Assembly: GCA_937991435.1 (NCBI GenBank)
Contig: CALKPY010000007.1
Location: 1-64,000, forward strand
DNA from: an uncultured Acidimicrobiales bacterium
Lineage (GTDB): Bacteria; Actinomycetota; Acidimicrobiia; Acidimicrobiales; UBA10347
Direction of reading: 5' to 3'
Length of the DNA stretch: 64,000 bases
Shown here: positions 36,350 through 45,338 of the stretch, in pieces
Layout: each line of letters starts with the position of its first letter
Position numbering within the stretch: position 1 is the first letter of the stretch
The notes under the pieces: model-generated
Told to the model about the DNA's origin: nothing
The model's database searches: none
The model's input: only the letters and a program-made list of their open reading frames with translations
Program-made: the position numbers and the translations under genes

Positions 36350-37788
36350 AACGCTACCTGGTGCCAATCTTGCTAACGGTTGCGTACGTAACCGTTACCA
36401 TCCTCGCCCAACCAGCAGACGCACAGGAGCAACCGATCCCCGTCTACGACACGGCGTGGCAGCTCCCAACCGCCGCGCCGATGCACGAGGTCGACGAATA
36501 CTTCGCTCACCTCTCTGAAGCAGGCTTCACCGGGGCATGGATCTCCGTGCTCGACCTGATGGAAAACAACTACAACGTGGACGGGAACCAGATCTCCGGG
36601 TGGGAAGGCTCGAACTTCTGGATCTCAGACGCCCATAAGGACCGGCTGCAGAACATCGCTCAGCTCGCCCGACACCATGGCATCAAGATTGGGGTCGTTC
36701 CAGCGTGGGGACTCTCAGCCCTCCACGCGAACACGTACAAAGGCTGCGACAACGCAGGCCTGCATCAAGGGCCGCTCAACTACGAAACAGCCCGAGGGTA
36801 CGGCTGGAACGTCGGAGACGCACTCAAGGACTACACCGACGTCATCGGCCTATGGATCGCCGGGGGCGACAACTTCTGCGCCCGAGGCGACGCATACATC
36901 TGGCAAATGATGATCGAAGGAGTGGAAGACGGAGCGAACACGGCCGACATCCCCGTCGGGTTTCACACACCCGCGCTCCCGAACCGGCAACTCGACTTCG
37001 CCGACGAGTACTGGGTCGACCTGATGCTCCCCCAGACAGGGCATTGCGCGTCCCCGGAGAAGGCTGCGGCCGAGCTGGCCGCAGTGAAAGCCGCCACCGG
37101 AAAGCCCGTGTGGGCCGGAGAGTTGCGGTATCTGGCTATCGAGCCGGAATGGAACTGCGAGCTACATGGTCCTGGTCGTCCAGTGACTCCCGACGATGTA
37201 GCCGCCGACGCGTGGGCGGCTGTGGGTGCCGGTGTCGATGGCCTTTCGTACGGCGTGAACGGTCGATGGCAGTGGGGAGACCCGATTCACGGATCTATCG
37301 GCGGTGATCAGCTCGCCCGGGTAGGCGATTGGTCCGAAGCCGCAGTGATCGAGGCAGCTGGGGGACGATTTGAGCAGCCCGAACCTGTCGCTCCAAACGA
37401 TTTGACTGCCGAGGAACTCGAAGAGCAGGTCTCCGCTGCCCCAAATACGCTACCGACAAGCCCCGCCGAAGCCGAGGCTGCAGGAGCTTTACCGAGACCT
37501 GACAACCCGGCAGACGAACTGGCCGACCGAACACTGACCGAAGAACCGATCCCGGCGGCTTCGACGACAGTCAAGCCTGAGGCCGTGGCCGAACCTGAAG
37601 CCGTGGCTGCGGACACGGTGACACCGATCCGGGAGAAGCAGAACAACCTACTCCTCGGGATCGGGATCGTAGTCATCTTGATCTTCATCACGATCAGCGT
37701 CCGTCAAATGATCACGGATTGGCGGCGAACAAGCCGAAAGATCGAACACCCGAACCATCAATTCCACAAGGAGCTATCAGAATGGTAA
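36346..37788 (+). CDS. Secreted, membrane-anchored glycoside-hydrolase-like protein (DUF4038/apiosidase-like)
   Basis: Signal peptide; EVDEYFAHLSEAGFTGAWISVLDLM...IAQLARHHGIKIGVVPAWG...DVIGLWIAGGDN; C-terminal TM. Confidence 0.55.
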   Translation: MKRYLVPILLTVAYVTVTILAQPADAQEQPIPVYDTAWQLPTAAPMHEVDEYFAHLSEAGFTGAWISVLDLMENNYNVDGNQISGWEGSNFWISDAHKDRLQNIAQLARHHGIKIGVVPAWGLSALHANTYKGCDNAGLHQGPLNYETARGYGWNVGDALKDYTDVIGLWIAGGDNFCARGDAYIWQMMIEGVEDGANTADIPVGFHTPALPNRQLDFADEYWVDLMLPQTGHCASPEKAAAELAAVKAATGKPVWAGELRYLAIEPEWNCELHGPGRPVTPDDVAADAWAAVGAGVDGLSYGVNGRWQWGDPIHGSIGGDQLARVGDWSEAAVIEAAGGRFEQPEPVAPNDLTAEELEEQVSAAPNTLPTSPAEAEAAGALPRPDNPADELADRTLTEEPIPAASTTVKPEAVAEPEAVAADTVTPIREKQNNLLLGIGIVVILIFITISVRQMITDWRRTSRKIEHPNHQFHKELSEW

Positions 37789-38600
37789 CCAAACGAGCTG
37801 GCCTCATGGCCGGTCTTCTCATCATCGCTTTACTCGCGATCCCTCAACTCGGAAACGCCGGGCCGACCGCGACCCCATGCCAATGGGAAGTCGAAGCCGG
37901 AGAGACACTGGCCGGTATCGGTGATCAGCTCGGCGTCGACTGGCGCGATCTCCACGAAGAGAATTTGAACGTTATCGGCTCTAACGCCGACTTGATTCTT
38001 GTTGGCGACATGATCGATTCGTGTGTCGACGATGACCCGCAGATCGAGGCGACCGTTCGGGACGTGATCGCTACGAGTCCTTTTGTCGCCGATATCGGTC
38101 CGATCCCTCCTCCCTATCCGACGATGGAAAAGATCCCGTCCACACTGTCAGCGTACAAGCAGGATCCCGAACTTGAAGCTAGCGTGCGAGGCTACCTTCA
38201 GTGGTACGCCGAGACCGAGTACGGGTGGACCGGGGATCAATGGGCTTGCCTTGACGGCCTGTATCAGCGCGAATCTTCCTGGTATCCGAAGGCCGACAAC
38301 CCGAACTCTTCGGCCGCTACTTTGTGGCAGGTCGTGAAGTCGACGGCCCGGCATATGGGGATCCCGAATCATCCGGACATCAACGGCGTGTGGCCGGAGA
38401 TCCCAGAGCAAGCCAAGTTCGGTCTACTTTATATCGATCTGTCGTACGGGGATCCGTGCTCTGCGCTAACGTTCTGGCTCGCCCGGGTTCCTATCAACGG
38501 CGTCGACTATGGAAATTGGTACCTGAGTCAGGAGCCGATCGACTTCACTCCAGCTCCCGAGGTCGAAGAGTCCGGACTGATCGGCGGGACGGTGCGGTGA
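37782..38600 (+). CDS. LysM plus lysozyme-like (SLT-type) cell-wall protein
   Basis: WEVEAGETLAGIGDQLGVDWRDLHEENLNVI LysM; WACLDGLYQRESSWYPKADNPNSSAATLWQV. Confidence 0.75.
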   Translation: MVTKRAGLMAGLLIIALLAIPQLGNAGPTATPCQWEVEAGETLAGIGDQLGVDWRDLHEENLNVIGSNADLILVGDMIDSCVDDDPQIEATVRDVIATSPFVADIGPIPPPYPTMEKIPSTLSAYKQDPELEASVRGYLQWYAETEYGWTGDQWACLDGLYQRESSWYPKADNPNSSAATLWQVVKSTARHMGIPNHPDINGVWPEIPEQAKFGLLYIDLSYGDPCSALTFWLARVPINGVDYGNWYLSQEPIDFTPAPEVEESGLIGGTVR

Positions 38601-38631
38601 ATCTGCTGTACTCCGAAGAGAAAGGTACTAG

Positions 38632-38904
38632 ATGAGTCAGGTTCATTTGCGAGTCGCCGAGAAGCTCTCGAATCAGATCACCACGTTCGAGCTGGCAGGC
38701 GGGACGCTTGTGTTGTCGCCCGCCGGTGCTTCGGTGATCGTCCGGTTCGCCGGGGATTACCGACTCAATCCGGGGCAGGTATCGGACCTGATTCTTGCGG
38801 TTGACGCTGCGATCCGGCTTGACTTTGAGCGTGCTGTCGAGCTGCTACCTGAGCGGATCGACGCGGTGATCATCGACAACGTTGCCGTAATCGGGACGAA
38901 GTGA
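38632..38904 (+). CDS. Hypothetical protein
   Basis: 90 aa downstream of LysM gene. Confidence 0.6.
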   Translation: MSQVHLRVAEKLSNQITTFELAGGTLVLSPAGASVIVRFAGDYRLNPGQVSDLILAVDAAIRLDFERAVELLPERIDAVIIDNVAVIGTK

Positions 38905-38931
38905 TCGTTGCAATTGCAGCGGTCTGAATAG

Positions 38932-38995
38932 TTTCTCAGAAATTCTTTGCGGGTTTGCTAAAGGATACCTCAAACACGCCGATTATATATATATG
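38932..38995 (+). promoter_or_regulatory. Promoter family copy with upstream TTTCTCAGAAA palindrome
   Basis: ctaaag 38958-38963, N17, gattat 38981-38986, ATG 38993. Confidence 0.85.
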
Positions 38996-39241
38996 AGCAC
39001 AACGCATACAGACCGCAAAGACATCATCGCAATCATCGAAGACGCCCCAATCGGCGCCAAGATCGAAGCCACCATCAGCCGCCGCAAAGGCAAGAAGGCC
39101 AACGGCGCATGGCAGACCACCACCTTCCACGGCTGGATCAACGAGACCACCACACCCGGTCGCATCGAGATCACCATGTGGAACGGTGCTCGCCAGACGA
39201 TCACCACCATGACCGCAACCAAGTCGATCAAGATCGGCTAG
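38993..39241 (+). CDS. Small basic protein
   Basis: MSTTHTDRKDIIAIIEDAPIGAKIEATISRRKGKKANGAW...; leaderless start. Confidence 0.7.
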   Translation: MSTTHTDRKDIIAIIEDAPIGAKIEATISRRKGKKANGAWQTTTFHGWINETTTPGRIEITMWNGARQTITTMTATKSIKIG

Positions 39242-39311
39242 AGGAAACACCAACGGAGAAATGCGAGACGTCAAGATCCGCCGGGTCACACCGGCACAGG
39301 TCGAAGCCTAC

Positions 39312-39977
39312 CTAGAGAGCGTCGCCGCCGAGAACGCCAAGGACGCCGGTTAGGAACTCGGCGCGGGCATGACCCTCCGGTACCTTCGACAGTCCAATGG
39401 TACGATCAGCGAACCGCTGGTCGTATCTCACCGCATAGCCGCCTCGGGCAATCTGGAACGGCCGCAAGTTCCTGGTCTTGAACGCTGTTCGGCTCCGCAG
39501 GTTGTTCTGCCCAGAGAACCATTCAGGCGTAACGAAATCGGAGACATAGAAATCGCCGCTCCGGTACGAGGCCCGTTGCACGGGGTCGCATACTTCCATA
39601 GCGTAGAGAAGGTTGTCGTCCCAGTTGATACACAGGCGGGCTACCGAGTCGTTTGCTGCGGCTTCGAGTACTTCGTGGGAAAGAACGATCGATGGGCGCA
39701 GGCCCGATGTTGTCGAGATTTCGGAGCGGATGACGCCGTTCGTGATGGTGTGCCATCCCGCTGCGGTTGGTGGGCCTTCGGTGAGTTCATCGACGATGTC
39801 GAAGACCCAGTCGAACCGGTCTGGTTGTTCGTCGTATTCGACGTGGATGTCTCTTCCCCAGATTGGGGCGAAGTCGTAACGGACTTGCGCCGACACGGAG
39901 GCGCACATGCGTGCTACTTCGAGGTCGGTCATTCGGGTTGAGCGGTTGCGTACGGCTACATCCATGATTGGTTTCAT
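39312..39977 (-). CDS. Phage protein with HEVLE metallopeptidase-like motif
   Basis: PSIVLSHEVLEAAAND. Confidence 0.6.
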   Translation of the reverse strand: MKPIMDVAVRNRSTRMTDLEVARMCASVSAQVRYDFAPIWGRDIHVEYDEQPDRFDWVFDIVDELTEGPPTAAGWHTITNGVIRSEISTTSGLRPSIVLSHEVLEAAANDSVARLCINWDDNLLYAMEVCDPVQRASYRSGDFYVSDFVTPEWFSGQNNLRSRTAFKTRNLRPFQIARGGYAVRYDQRFADRTIGLSKVPEGHARAEFLTGVLGVLGGDAL

Positions 39978-40072
39978 GTATCAAATCTAGGCGGCGGGGT
40001 TCAGTTTGTCGAGCTGCCTGTCGATTATGTTTGGGTGTCGGGTTATTCCGACTTTAGCTAGAGGAGAAAGAA

Positions 40073-40249
40073 ATGTCGGAAAATCTCAGCACGTTCGAGT
40101 TCGAGGTTTACTTCCCCCAGCAAGACGAGCCGCTGGTCGTCGAGCAGTACGGCCCTGATGCCGTGCTGGCTGAAGTGTACTTGCGTGGTCATCTCGCTGA
40201 TTGGGGTTCGCTGGACGGTTGCCGGATTGTTCTAGTCGGCGAAACCTAA
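40073..40249 (+). CDS. Small protein MSENLSTFEFEVYFPQQDEP...
   Basis: SD AGAGGAGAAAGAA; not in ORF track. Confidence 0.6.
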   Translation: MSENLSTFEFEVYFPQQDEPLVVEQYGPDAVLAEVYLRGHLADWGSLDGCRIVLVGET

Positions 40250-40259
40250 GTGTGATACT

Positions 40260-41237
40260 GTGGCCGATATGAAGTTGAAAGAACTAGGCATCATCACCGT
40301 GATCGCCATACTCTGCGGTTCCATCCTCCTATGGATAGAACCCGACCCGAAACCCACAGCAGCCGTCGTCAAAGAGATCGACGTAACCCAACCCACAACC
40401 ACCGTCGCCAAAGTCCACGTCGACAACGAACCCGCCGTAGGGCTAACCGCAGACATTAACCGCGAAGACGGAACCTGGTACCCCTACGGCGCGGCCCTCA
40501 TCCTCCTAAACACAGGAGACACCGAAGAGTTCCGCCAAGTGCTGGGCGACGTGGCCGCCGTATGCATGGCTTGGTCGAACGGAGATATCGGCTGGGAAGG
40601 CGAAGACCACACCGGCCGGAAACGGTACGGCCTCTGCGGGACCACGACACCCGCAACCAAAAACAACCCACGCCGGTCCGCCGAAGAAATGCGAGCCATG
40701 GTCGACAGGAACCTTGGCAACGGCATACAAGCCCTATCCGGCGACGACCGTTGGATCGACGGCAGCTACCGAGAGCACCTGCCCGCCGTACATGAAGCGA
40801 TCGGCCCGATCCTGCAGGAAGAGTACGTGTTCGTTGCCCGGATCCCCGTGCACCGAGACATCGCCGAACCGCTCGCCGAGTTGCTTGCTCACGCCAAGAA
40901 AGACGGGTTCGAGCTGACTGGATGGGGTTGGCGATCCCCAGAGAAACAGATCGAGCTGCGGTTCGCCAACTGCTCGGAGATCCGGAACGACAAGGCATCC
41001 CAGAACCACGAAGAAGGATCACTGCTGTTCACACTGCCACCGAGTAAATGCGAAACCCCTACCGCTGTGCCGGGCACTTCACGGCACGAGTCCGGTAAGG
41101 CTATCGACTTCAACAAGGGGGGCCGAGGGTTAAGGCCCTACGATGCCGAGTTCGCTTGGCTGAAGGAACACGCCGCCGACTACGGCTTCTTCAACCTGCC
41201 CTCGGAAGCTTGGCACTGGTCTGTCGATGGCAAGTAG
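40260..41237 (+). CDS. Membrane-anchored M15/VanY-like D-Ala-D-Ala carboxypeptidase
   Basis: ELTGWGWRSPEKQIELR...PGTSRHESGKAIDF...AWLKEHAADYGFFN...EAWHWS. Confidence 0.85.
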   Translation: MADMKLKELGIITVIAILCGSILLWIEPDPKPTAAVVKEIDVTQPTTTVAKVHVDNEPAVGLTADINREDGTWYPYGAALILLNTGDTEEFRQVLGDVAAVCMAWSNGDIGWEGEDHTGRKRYGLCGTTTPATKNNPRRSAEEMRAMVDRNLGNGIQALSGDDRWIDGSYREHLPAVHEAIGPILQEEYVFVARIPVHRDIAEPLAELLAHAKKDGFELTGWGWRSPEKQIELRFANCSEIRNDKASQNHEEGSLLFTLPPSKCETPTAVPGTSRHESGKAIDFNKGGRGLRPYDAEFAWLKEHAADYGFFNLPSEAWHWSVDGK

Positions 41238-41436
41238 CGGCCGCGAAGCGAGGCAGTTTTTCAAGCAGTGCGAGAACCTCGGCGTGATCGTCGAGCTTCG
41301 AAACAACGGGCACATGAAACTGATCTGCCCCAACGGGTACGTGTACTGGGCGGGCCATTCAGTCTCGGATCATCGAGCGCTCAAGAACATTAAAGCAAGA
41401 CTGCGCAGGGATGGTGGGATACAATTCCCGAAGTAG
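41227..41436 (+). CDS. Small HicA-like or hypothetical protein
   Basis: ARQFFKQCENLGVIVELRNNGHMKLICPNGYVYW. Confidence 0.5.
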   Translation: MASSGREARQFFKQCENLGVIVELRNNGHMKLICPNGYVYWAGHSVSDHRALKNIKARLRRDGGIQFPK

Positions 41437-41450
41437 GTATCGTGGTAGGC

Positions 41451-41588
41451 ATGGAACTTTCACAAGCACAACGCCTGTCCGGTCAATGGTTTTTCAAGAA
41501 GCCCGAGGAACGCCCTGAGCCTGTCGGCGATGGCTGGTCGCAGCAGGAACGCCTGTCCGGTCATGCGCAGCACCGGCTCTCGGCTTAG
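41451..41588 (+). CDS. Small protein (45 aa)
   Basis: MELSQAQRLSGQWFFKKPEERPEPVGDGWSQQERLSGHAQHRLSA*. Confidence 0.4.
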   Translation: MELSQAQRLSGQWFFKKPEERPEPVGDGWSQQERLSGHAQHRLSA

Positions 41589-42172
41589 GCGCCGACGTGC
41601 TGCGGTCGGCTGTAGTCCCGGATCCCGACCGAGAAAAACTTTTCGTCGCCCGGTTTCATCAGGTCTAGCCTGCGGTCGCGAGGCGTCGGCTCCGGATCGG
41701 CATCACTGACACTAACCCGGGGACGGTCGTCGTAGTGCTTGTTCACCAGCGGTACGAGCTTATCTCCGGACAGGTCGATGTCGAATCCGGCTTCGATGAG
41801 GAGCTGGGCTTGCAGTTGCCCGGCGGTTGTGGCCCGGAACACGAGTACCGTGCTCGGCTCTTCGCTTTCAGCGATGGCGTCGAGCACTGCCCAACCTGCT
41901 GCGAGTCGTTCTTCGGATACCTCCACAAGGCCGCGCTTGAGTAGGGCGCGAGTGGTTCCGTCGCATTCGTAGGCGAGTTCTTCTGGCGTTGTCGGCCCAA
42001 AGGCGGGCCATAGGTCGTGTGGCATGTACCAGTCGTAGCGGGTCGACAGGTCGTGCGCTGTGAGGATGGCGTTCTCTCGGGCTGCGTACCATGCGAGTTT
42101 CATGATCATGGGCTGGGAGAGCGTCATGTGGAAGCTGGCGCTACGCGTGTAGCTCTGGAAGTTTTCGTTCAT
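41585..42172 (-). CDS. Hypothetical protein
   Basis: 195 aa. Confidence 0.6.
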   Translation of the reverse strand: MNENFQSYTRSASFHMTLSQPMIMKLAWYAARENAILTAHDLSTRYDWYMPHDLWPAFGPTTPEELAYECDGTTRALLKRGLVEVSEERLAAGWAVLDAIAESEEPSTVLVFRATTAGQLQAQLLIEAGFDIDLSGDKLVPLVNKHYDDRPRVSVSDADPEPTPRDRRLDLMKPGDEKFFSVGIRDYSRPQHVGA

Positions 42173-42197
42173 GCCCCCAATTTAGTTACCCGGAATG

Positions 42198-42235
42198 CTA
42201 AAGTCTAACCCAAACACGCCGATAATATATATATG
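42198..42235 (+). promoter_or_regulatory. Promoter family copy
   Basis: ctaaag 42198-42203, N17, gataat 42221-42226, ATG 42233. Confidence 0.85.
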
Positions 42236-42403
42236 AACGCATCGCAGATCCGCAGCCAACTCCGAGGCCAAATCATGGACGCCCGCATCGCAGGCGACAC
42301 CGAAGCACAGGAAGCCGCACAAGCCGAGCTTGACGCAATGGGACCCGAAGAGCCAACCATGCGGGCACGAGACCTCGCAGCGGCACGCAGGCGCCGCTGG
42401 TAG
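42233..42403 (+). CDS. Small protein MNASQIRSQLRGQIMDARIAGDTEAQEAAQAELD...
   Basis: Leaderless start; 56 aa, not in ORF track. Confidence 0.65.
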   Translation: MNASQIRSQLRGQIMDARIAGDTEAQEAAQAELDAMGPEEPTMRARDLAAARRRRW

Positions 42404-42406
42404 CCG

Positions 42407-43729
42407 CTAGGAGCAACGCCCGACCCGATGACGGGCAGGGCACAACTCCCGGTGCTCCGCCTCCGGAATAGCACGAAGACGGCTGTACGGCCCGAAGTGA
42501 GGCTGCAGCCGAGTCAACGCCGGATCTGAGTCCGACGTCCCGAGCAGGCCATGGCCGCAATGAGCGCCCGACACGTTCGAGCAGTTCGCAACCCAACGCT
42601 CCAGGGTGTCCCGATCCCAACCGCCGAACCAGTCGGCATGCAACGTCGTGCCGCCCGGGAGGCGAGACCCATCTTGCTGCTCATCCGACGACAGCCACCA
42701 CGTGGACGTATCGACTCCTTCCGGGACGTCCCAGTAAATGTGGAACTCGATCGATGGAAGAACCACGGGGTGCGAGGCCGGACAGTTCGTGGACTGGAAC
42801 GCATCGACCGGGTACGACATGTGCGCCGACTTCGGCAGCCACATGTCGTTCCCGTTCCAGCAGAACGGGAATCGGATCTTCGCTCTCACCGAGTTGAGGT
42901 TCGGTCCCCAGGCTTGGCCGTGTTGGCAGGTAGGGATCGAGGCCGACCCGAAGTGTTCGCCGCCTTGCCCGGAGCCGCGGTCGTCGTAGTCGCAGGACCA
43001 GTCGATGGGCGACAGGGGAGACGTCGAGTCTTGCGGCGTCTGGGCGGTCGCGTCACCGGCGATAATCTTCAGTCCTTCAGGGTAGGGTTCGATGTGGGCG
43101 TAGTCGCCGTCGTGATCGAGCGTCTTGTAGTAGATGCTGATCCACGAGGGAACAAGCACGTCGCCTTGCTGGTTCAGCAGGGCTGGCGTCCAGTACGCTG
43201 ACCGGTTTAGTTGGCCGCCGTTGCATGTTCCTTCGCCGGTGGTCATGAGGGTTTGGTAGTCGGTGTGGGCGTCGGCTTCGGTGTTCCCGAAGTACATGTG
43301 TAGGTGCGTAGCCCCGGCCTGTCCGGGGGCTACGATCGGGTCGTCGTAGGAGAGGTGCGAGTAATCGCATTCGGTGCGGAAGAGGCGATCGGGGCCGGTG
43401 AGGTTGTCGTTGATGAAGTATGCGTCTCTTGGCCCGTAGAAAGCTTCACGGTTCAATGGCGTTGTCTCCGACGGTTCGGGCGGAGTGGTGGTGGTAGTCG
43501 TTGTCGTGGTTGACGTCGATAGTGTTGGCGGCACGAGCTTCGCCGGTGCCGGAGATCGGGTATCGACTCTGGGGAAGACGTGTTGTGGTGCGGCGCCGTA
43601 GGCGGTTGGCTGTTCGTTGTTGGTCGCTGGCAGGCTTAGGGTTGCGGTAAAGATCGCGACAGTGAAGAGGATCGCGAGGCTGATCTGGGTTCGGGTGTGT
43701 TTGTGTCCGAGGATTTCTAGGTCTCTCAT
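42407..43729 (-). CDS. Secreted DUF1996-like protein
   Basis: Signal/TM, Thr-rich stalk, FRTECDYSHLSYDDPIVAPGQAGATHLHMYFGNTEADAHTDYQTLM...NRSAYWTPALL. Confidence 0.75.
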   Translation of the reverse strand: MRDLEILGHKHTRTQISLAILFTVAIFTATLSLPATNNEQPTAYGAAPQHVFPRVDTRSPAPAKLVPPTLSTSTTTTTTTTTPPEPSETTPLNREAFYGPRDAYFINDNLTGPDRLFRTECDYSHLSYDDPIVAPGQAGATHLHMYFGNTEADAHTDYQTLMTTGEGTCNGGQLNRSAYWTPALLNQQGDVLVPSWISIYYKTLDHDGDYAHIEPYPEGLKIIAGDATAQTPQDSTSPLSPIDWSCDYDDRGSGQGGEHFGSASIPTCQHGQAWGPNLNSVRAKIRFPFCWNGNDMWLPKSAHMSYPVDAFQSTNCPASHPVVLPSIEFHIYWDVPEGVDTSTWWLSSDEQQDGSRLPGGTTLHADWFGGWDRDTLERWVANCSNVSGAHCGHGLLGTSDSDPALTRLQPHFGPYSRLRAIPEAEHRELCPARHRVGRCS

Positions 43730-43847
43730 AACCTAGAAATAGTACCACAGTCTTTAAGGGCGACCTGAAGGTCACGACCCGTAGCGTTTTCGACTGTCAC
43801 ACAGATCGGTTCGTCGTCGTCCGGCATGGTCGCCTATAGTAGCCGCC

Positions 43848-44459
43848 ATGCGAGTAGCGGACCGGCAGCCGGTAGCCGACGAGATCGAGTCCCTGTACCC
43901 AGATCATCAGCTGCCGTCGATGTCGACGGCGAACATGACCACCATCGATGTTGTCGTCTACGACAATATCGGGCAAGGTCACGACAGAGCAATTACCTTC
44001 AGTAACCACCACTACAACGCAGACCTGAGCCTACTGATCCCATCGCACATGACCTTTGGTGACATCGGGAAAGCAACAACAATTCCGCCGCCTTCACCAT
44101 GGCAGACCGGTCATGTGGGAGAGGTGAAGGATATGGCACTTCACAAGCCGGACTATACGGTCTTTGGGCAGATCGCCGCAGCCGCCGACTTGTTTCGCTC
44201 TGAGCAGTTCGGCGTGCCGTTCGTGACCGGCTTGTCGCCGCATATGGCGCATAGCCTTCGAGCTGAAGTGTCAGAGCAGTTCGCCGAGGCGGGCGTCCGG
44301 CTGGACGGGTTCTTCAAATCGCTCGGTGGATATATCAATTGGCCGGGCTTCAGTCATGATGTGACTTTTCGTTCGGATGACGGCCGGATGGTATGGCGGG
44401 TCGATCTGGGGTATTCCCAAACGGCAGCGTCACTCGCAGCCCTGTGGCCGAACTACTAG
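43848..44459 (+). CDS. Hypothetical protein
   Basis: TATAGT -10 seven nt upstream of ATG; 203 aa. Confidence 0.65.
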   Translation: MRVADRQPVADEIESLYPDHQLPSMSTANMTTIDVVVYDNIGQGHDRAITFSNHHYNADLSLLIPSHMTFGDIGKATTIPPPSPWQTGHVGEVKDMALHKPDYTVFGQIAAAADLFRSEQFGVPFVTGLSPHMAHSLRAEVSEQFAEAGVRLDGFFKSLGGYINWPGFSHDVTFRSDDGRMVWRVDLGYSQTAASLAALWPNY

Positions 44460-44511
44460 CCACAGGGTTCGTCGACCGAGCAGCAGAAAGCCCCCTCTTT
44501 CCCCGGGCTAG

Positions 44512-44874
44512 CTACCCGACCCGGTCGATGGTTTTACCATCAGGGCCGAGTAGATACCCGGTCCCGCGCGGAATAATGAAGTGAGTCAAGCCTGTGATCA
44601 CCTGATCTGGGGTGATCCTCCACGCTTCAACCACGCACGCTTGAGCGAGTGGCGACTCCCAAACTGCAGGTTCGTCGTTCAGTGCCGCTACATGCCACTT
44701 ACCGGTAGGTTCCGGCACGTGGTGCGGTTTCTGAGCAAGCGCTTGGTCGATAGCGTCGCCTAGCTCTTTGTCGGGCTTGTAATCGAAGTACCAGGGTACT
44801 GAGATGTCTTGGATTCCGGTGTACCAGGAATCGCGTAGGTGCCGGTCGTCGGCTGCCACTTTGAGTGTGAACAT
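44512..44874 (-). CDS. Hypothetical protein
   Basis: 120 aa. Confidence 0.6.
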   Translation of the reverse strand: MFTLKVAADDRHLRDSWYTGIQDISVPWYFDYKPDKELGDAIDQALAQKPHHVPEPTGKWHVAALNDEPAVWESPLAQACVVEAWRITPDQVITGLTHFIIPRGTGYLLGPDGKTIDRVG

Positions 44875-44946
44875 GTCTTTCTATCTTTCTGTCTGGGTAT
44901 TACTTGGCATCTCTGCCGCCAAGTAGCCTAGCAGGAGAAAGAATGG

Positions 44947-45018
44947 TAGACCAGCAGGGTATCGATCCCTGAGCAAGCACGGGTCAAAGCCGTGAGCACC
45001 ACCTAGGCGTACTGGTCA
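44947..45018 (-). tRNA. tRNA-Gln(TTG), CCA encoded
   Basis: CACGG-CTTTGAC-CCGTG anticodon arm, CAGGG-ATCGATA-CCCTG T-arm, acceptor TGACCAG/CTGGTCT. Confidence 0.75.
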
Positions 45019-45022
45019 TCAG

Positions 45023-45097
45023 CTCTGTCTCTTGGACTCGAACCAAGCTCATTTCGCATTAACAGTGCGACGTCGTCTCCCGGACGACTCAGACAGA
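45023..45097 (-). tRNA. tRNA-Asn(GTT), no encoded CCA
   Basis: TCGCA-CTGTTAA-TGCGA anticodon arm, CTTGG-TTCGAGT-CCAAG T-arm, acceptor TCTGTCT/AGACAGA. Confidence 0.85.
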
Positions 45098-45109
45098 ATG
45101 TGTACTTCG

Positions 45110-45182
45110 TGCCCTTGTCAGGACTCAAACCTGAAACAGCCGGTTCGTAGCCGGATATGATTTTCAATTTCACCACAAGGGC
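45110..45182 (-). tRNA. tRNA-Arg(ACG), no encoded CCA
   Basis: CCGG-CTACGAA-CCGG, CAGG-TTTGAGT-CCTG, acceptor GCCCTTG/CAAGGGC. Confidence 0.8.
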
Positions 45183-45186
45183 GTGG

Positions 45187-45260
45187 TGCGCTCGGTAGGA
45201 CTCGAACCCACAATGAAGCCCGGGTAGAAGCCGGGTCGGAGATCCAGTCTCCACGAGCGC
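45187..45260 (-). tRNA. tRNA-Arg(TCT), CCA encoded
   Basis: CCCGG-CTTCTAC-CCGGG, acceptor GCGCTCG/CGAGCGC. Confidence 0.85.
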
Positions 45261-45264
45261 TTGG

Positions 45265-45331
45265 CAGGATGACTAGGACTTGAACCTAGCTAATCGGGTT
45301 TGGAATCCGATGCTCTCCCTGAGACCATCCC
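45265..45331 (-). tRNA. tRNA-Gly(TCC), CCA encoded, short
   Basis: ATCGG-ATTCCAA-ACCCGAT anticodon arm, CTAGG-TTCAAGT-CCTAG T-arm, acceptor GGGATGG/TCATCCT. Confidence 0.7.
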
Positions 45332-45338
45332 ATGTTGT

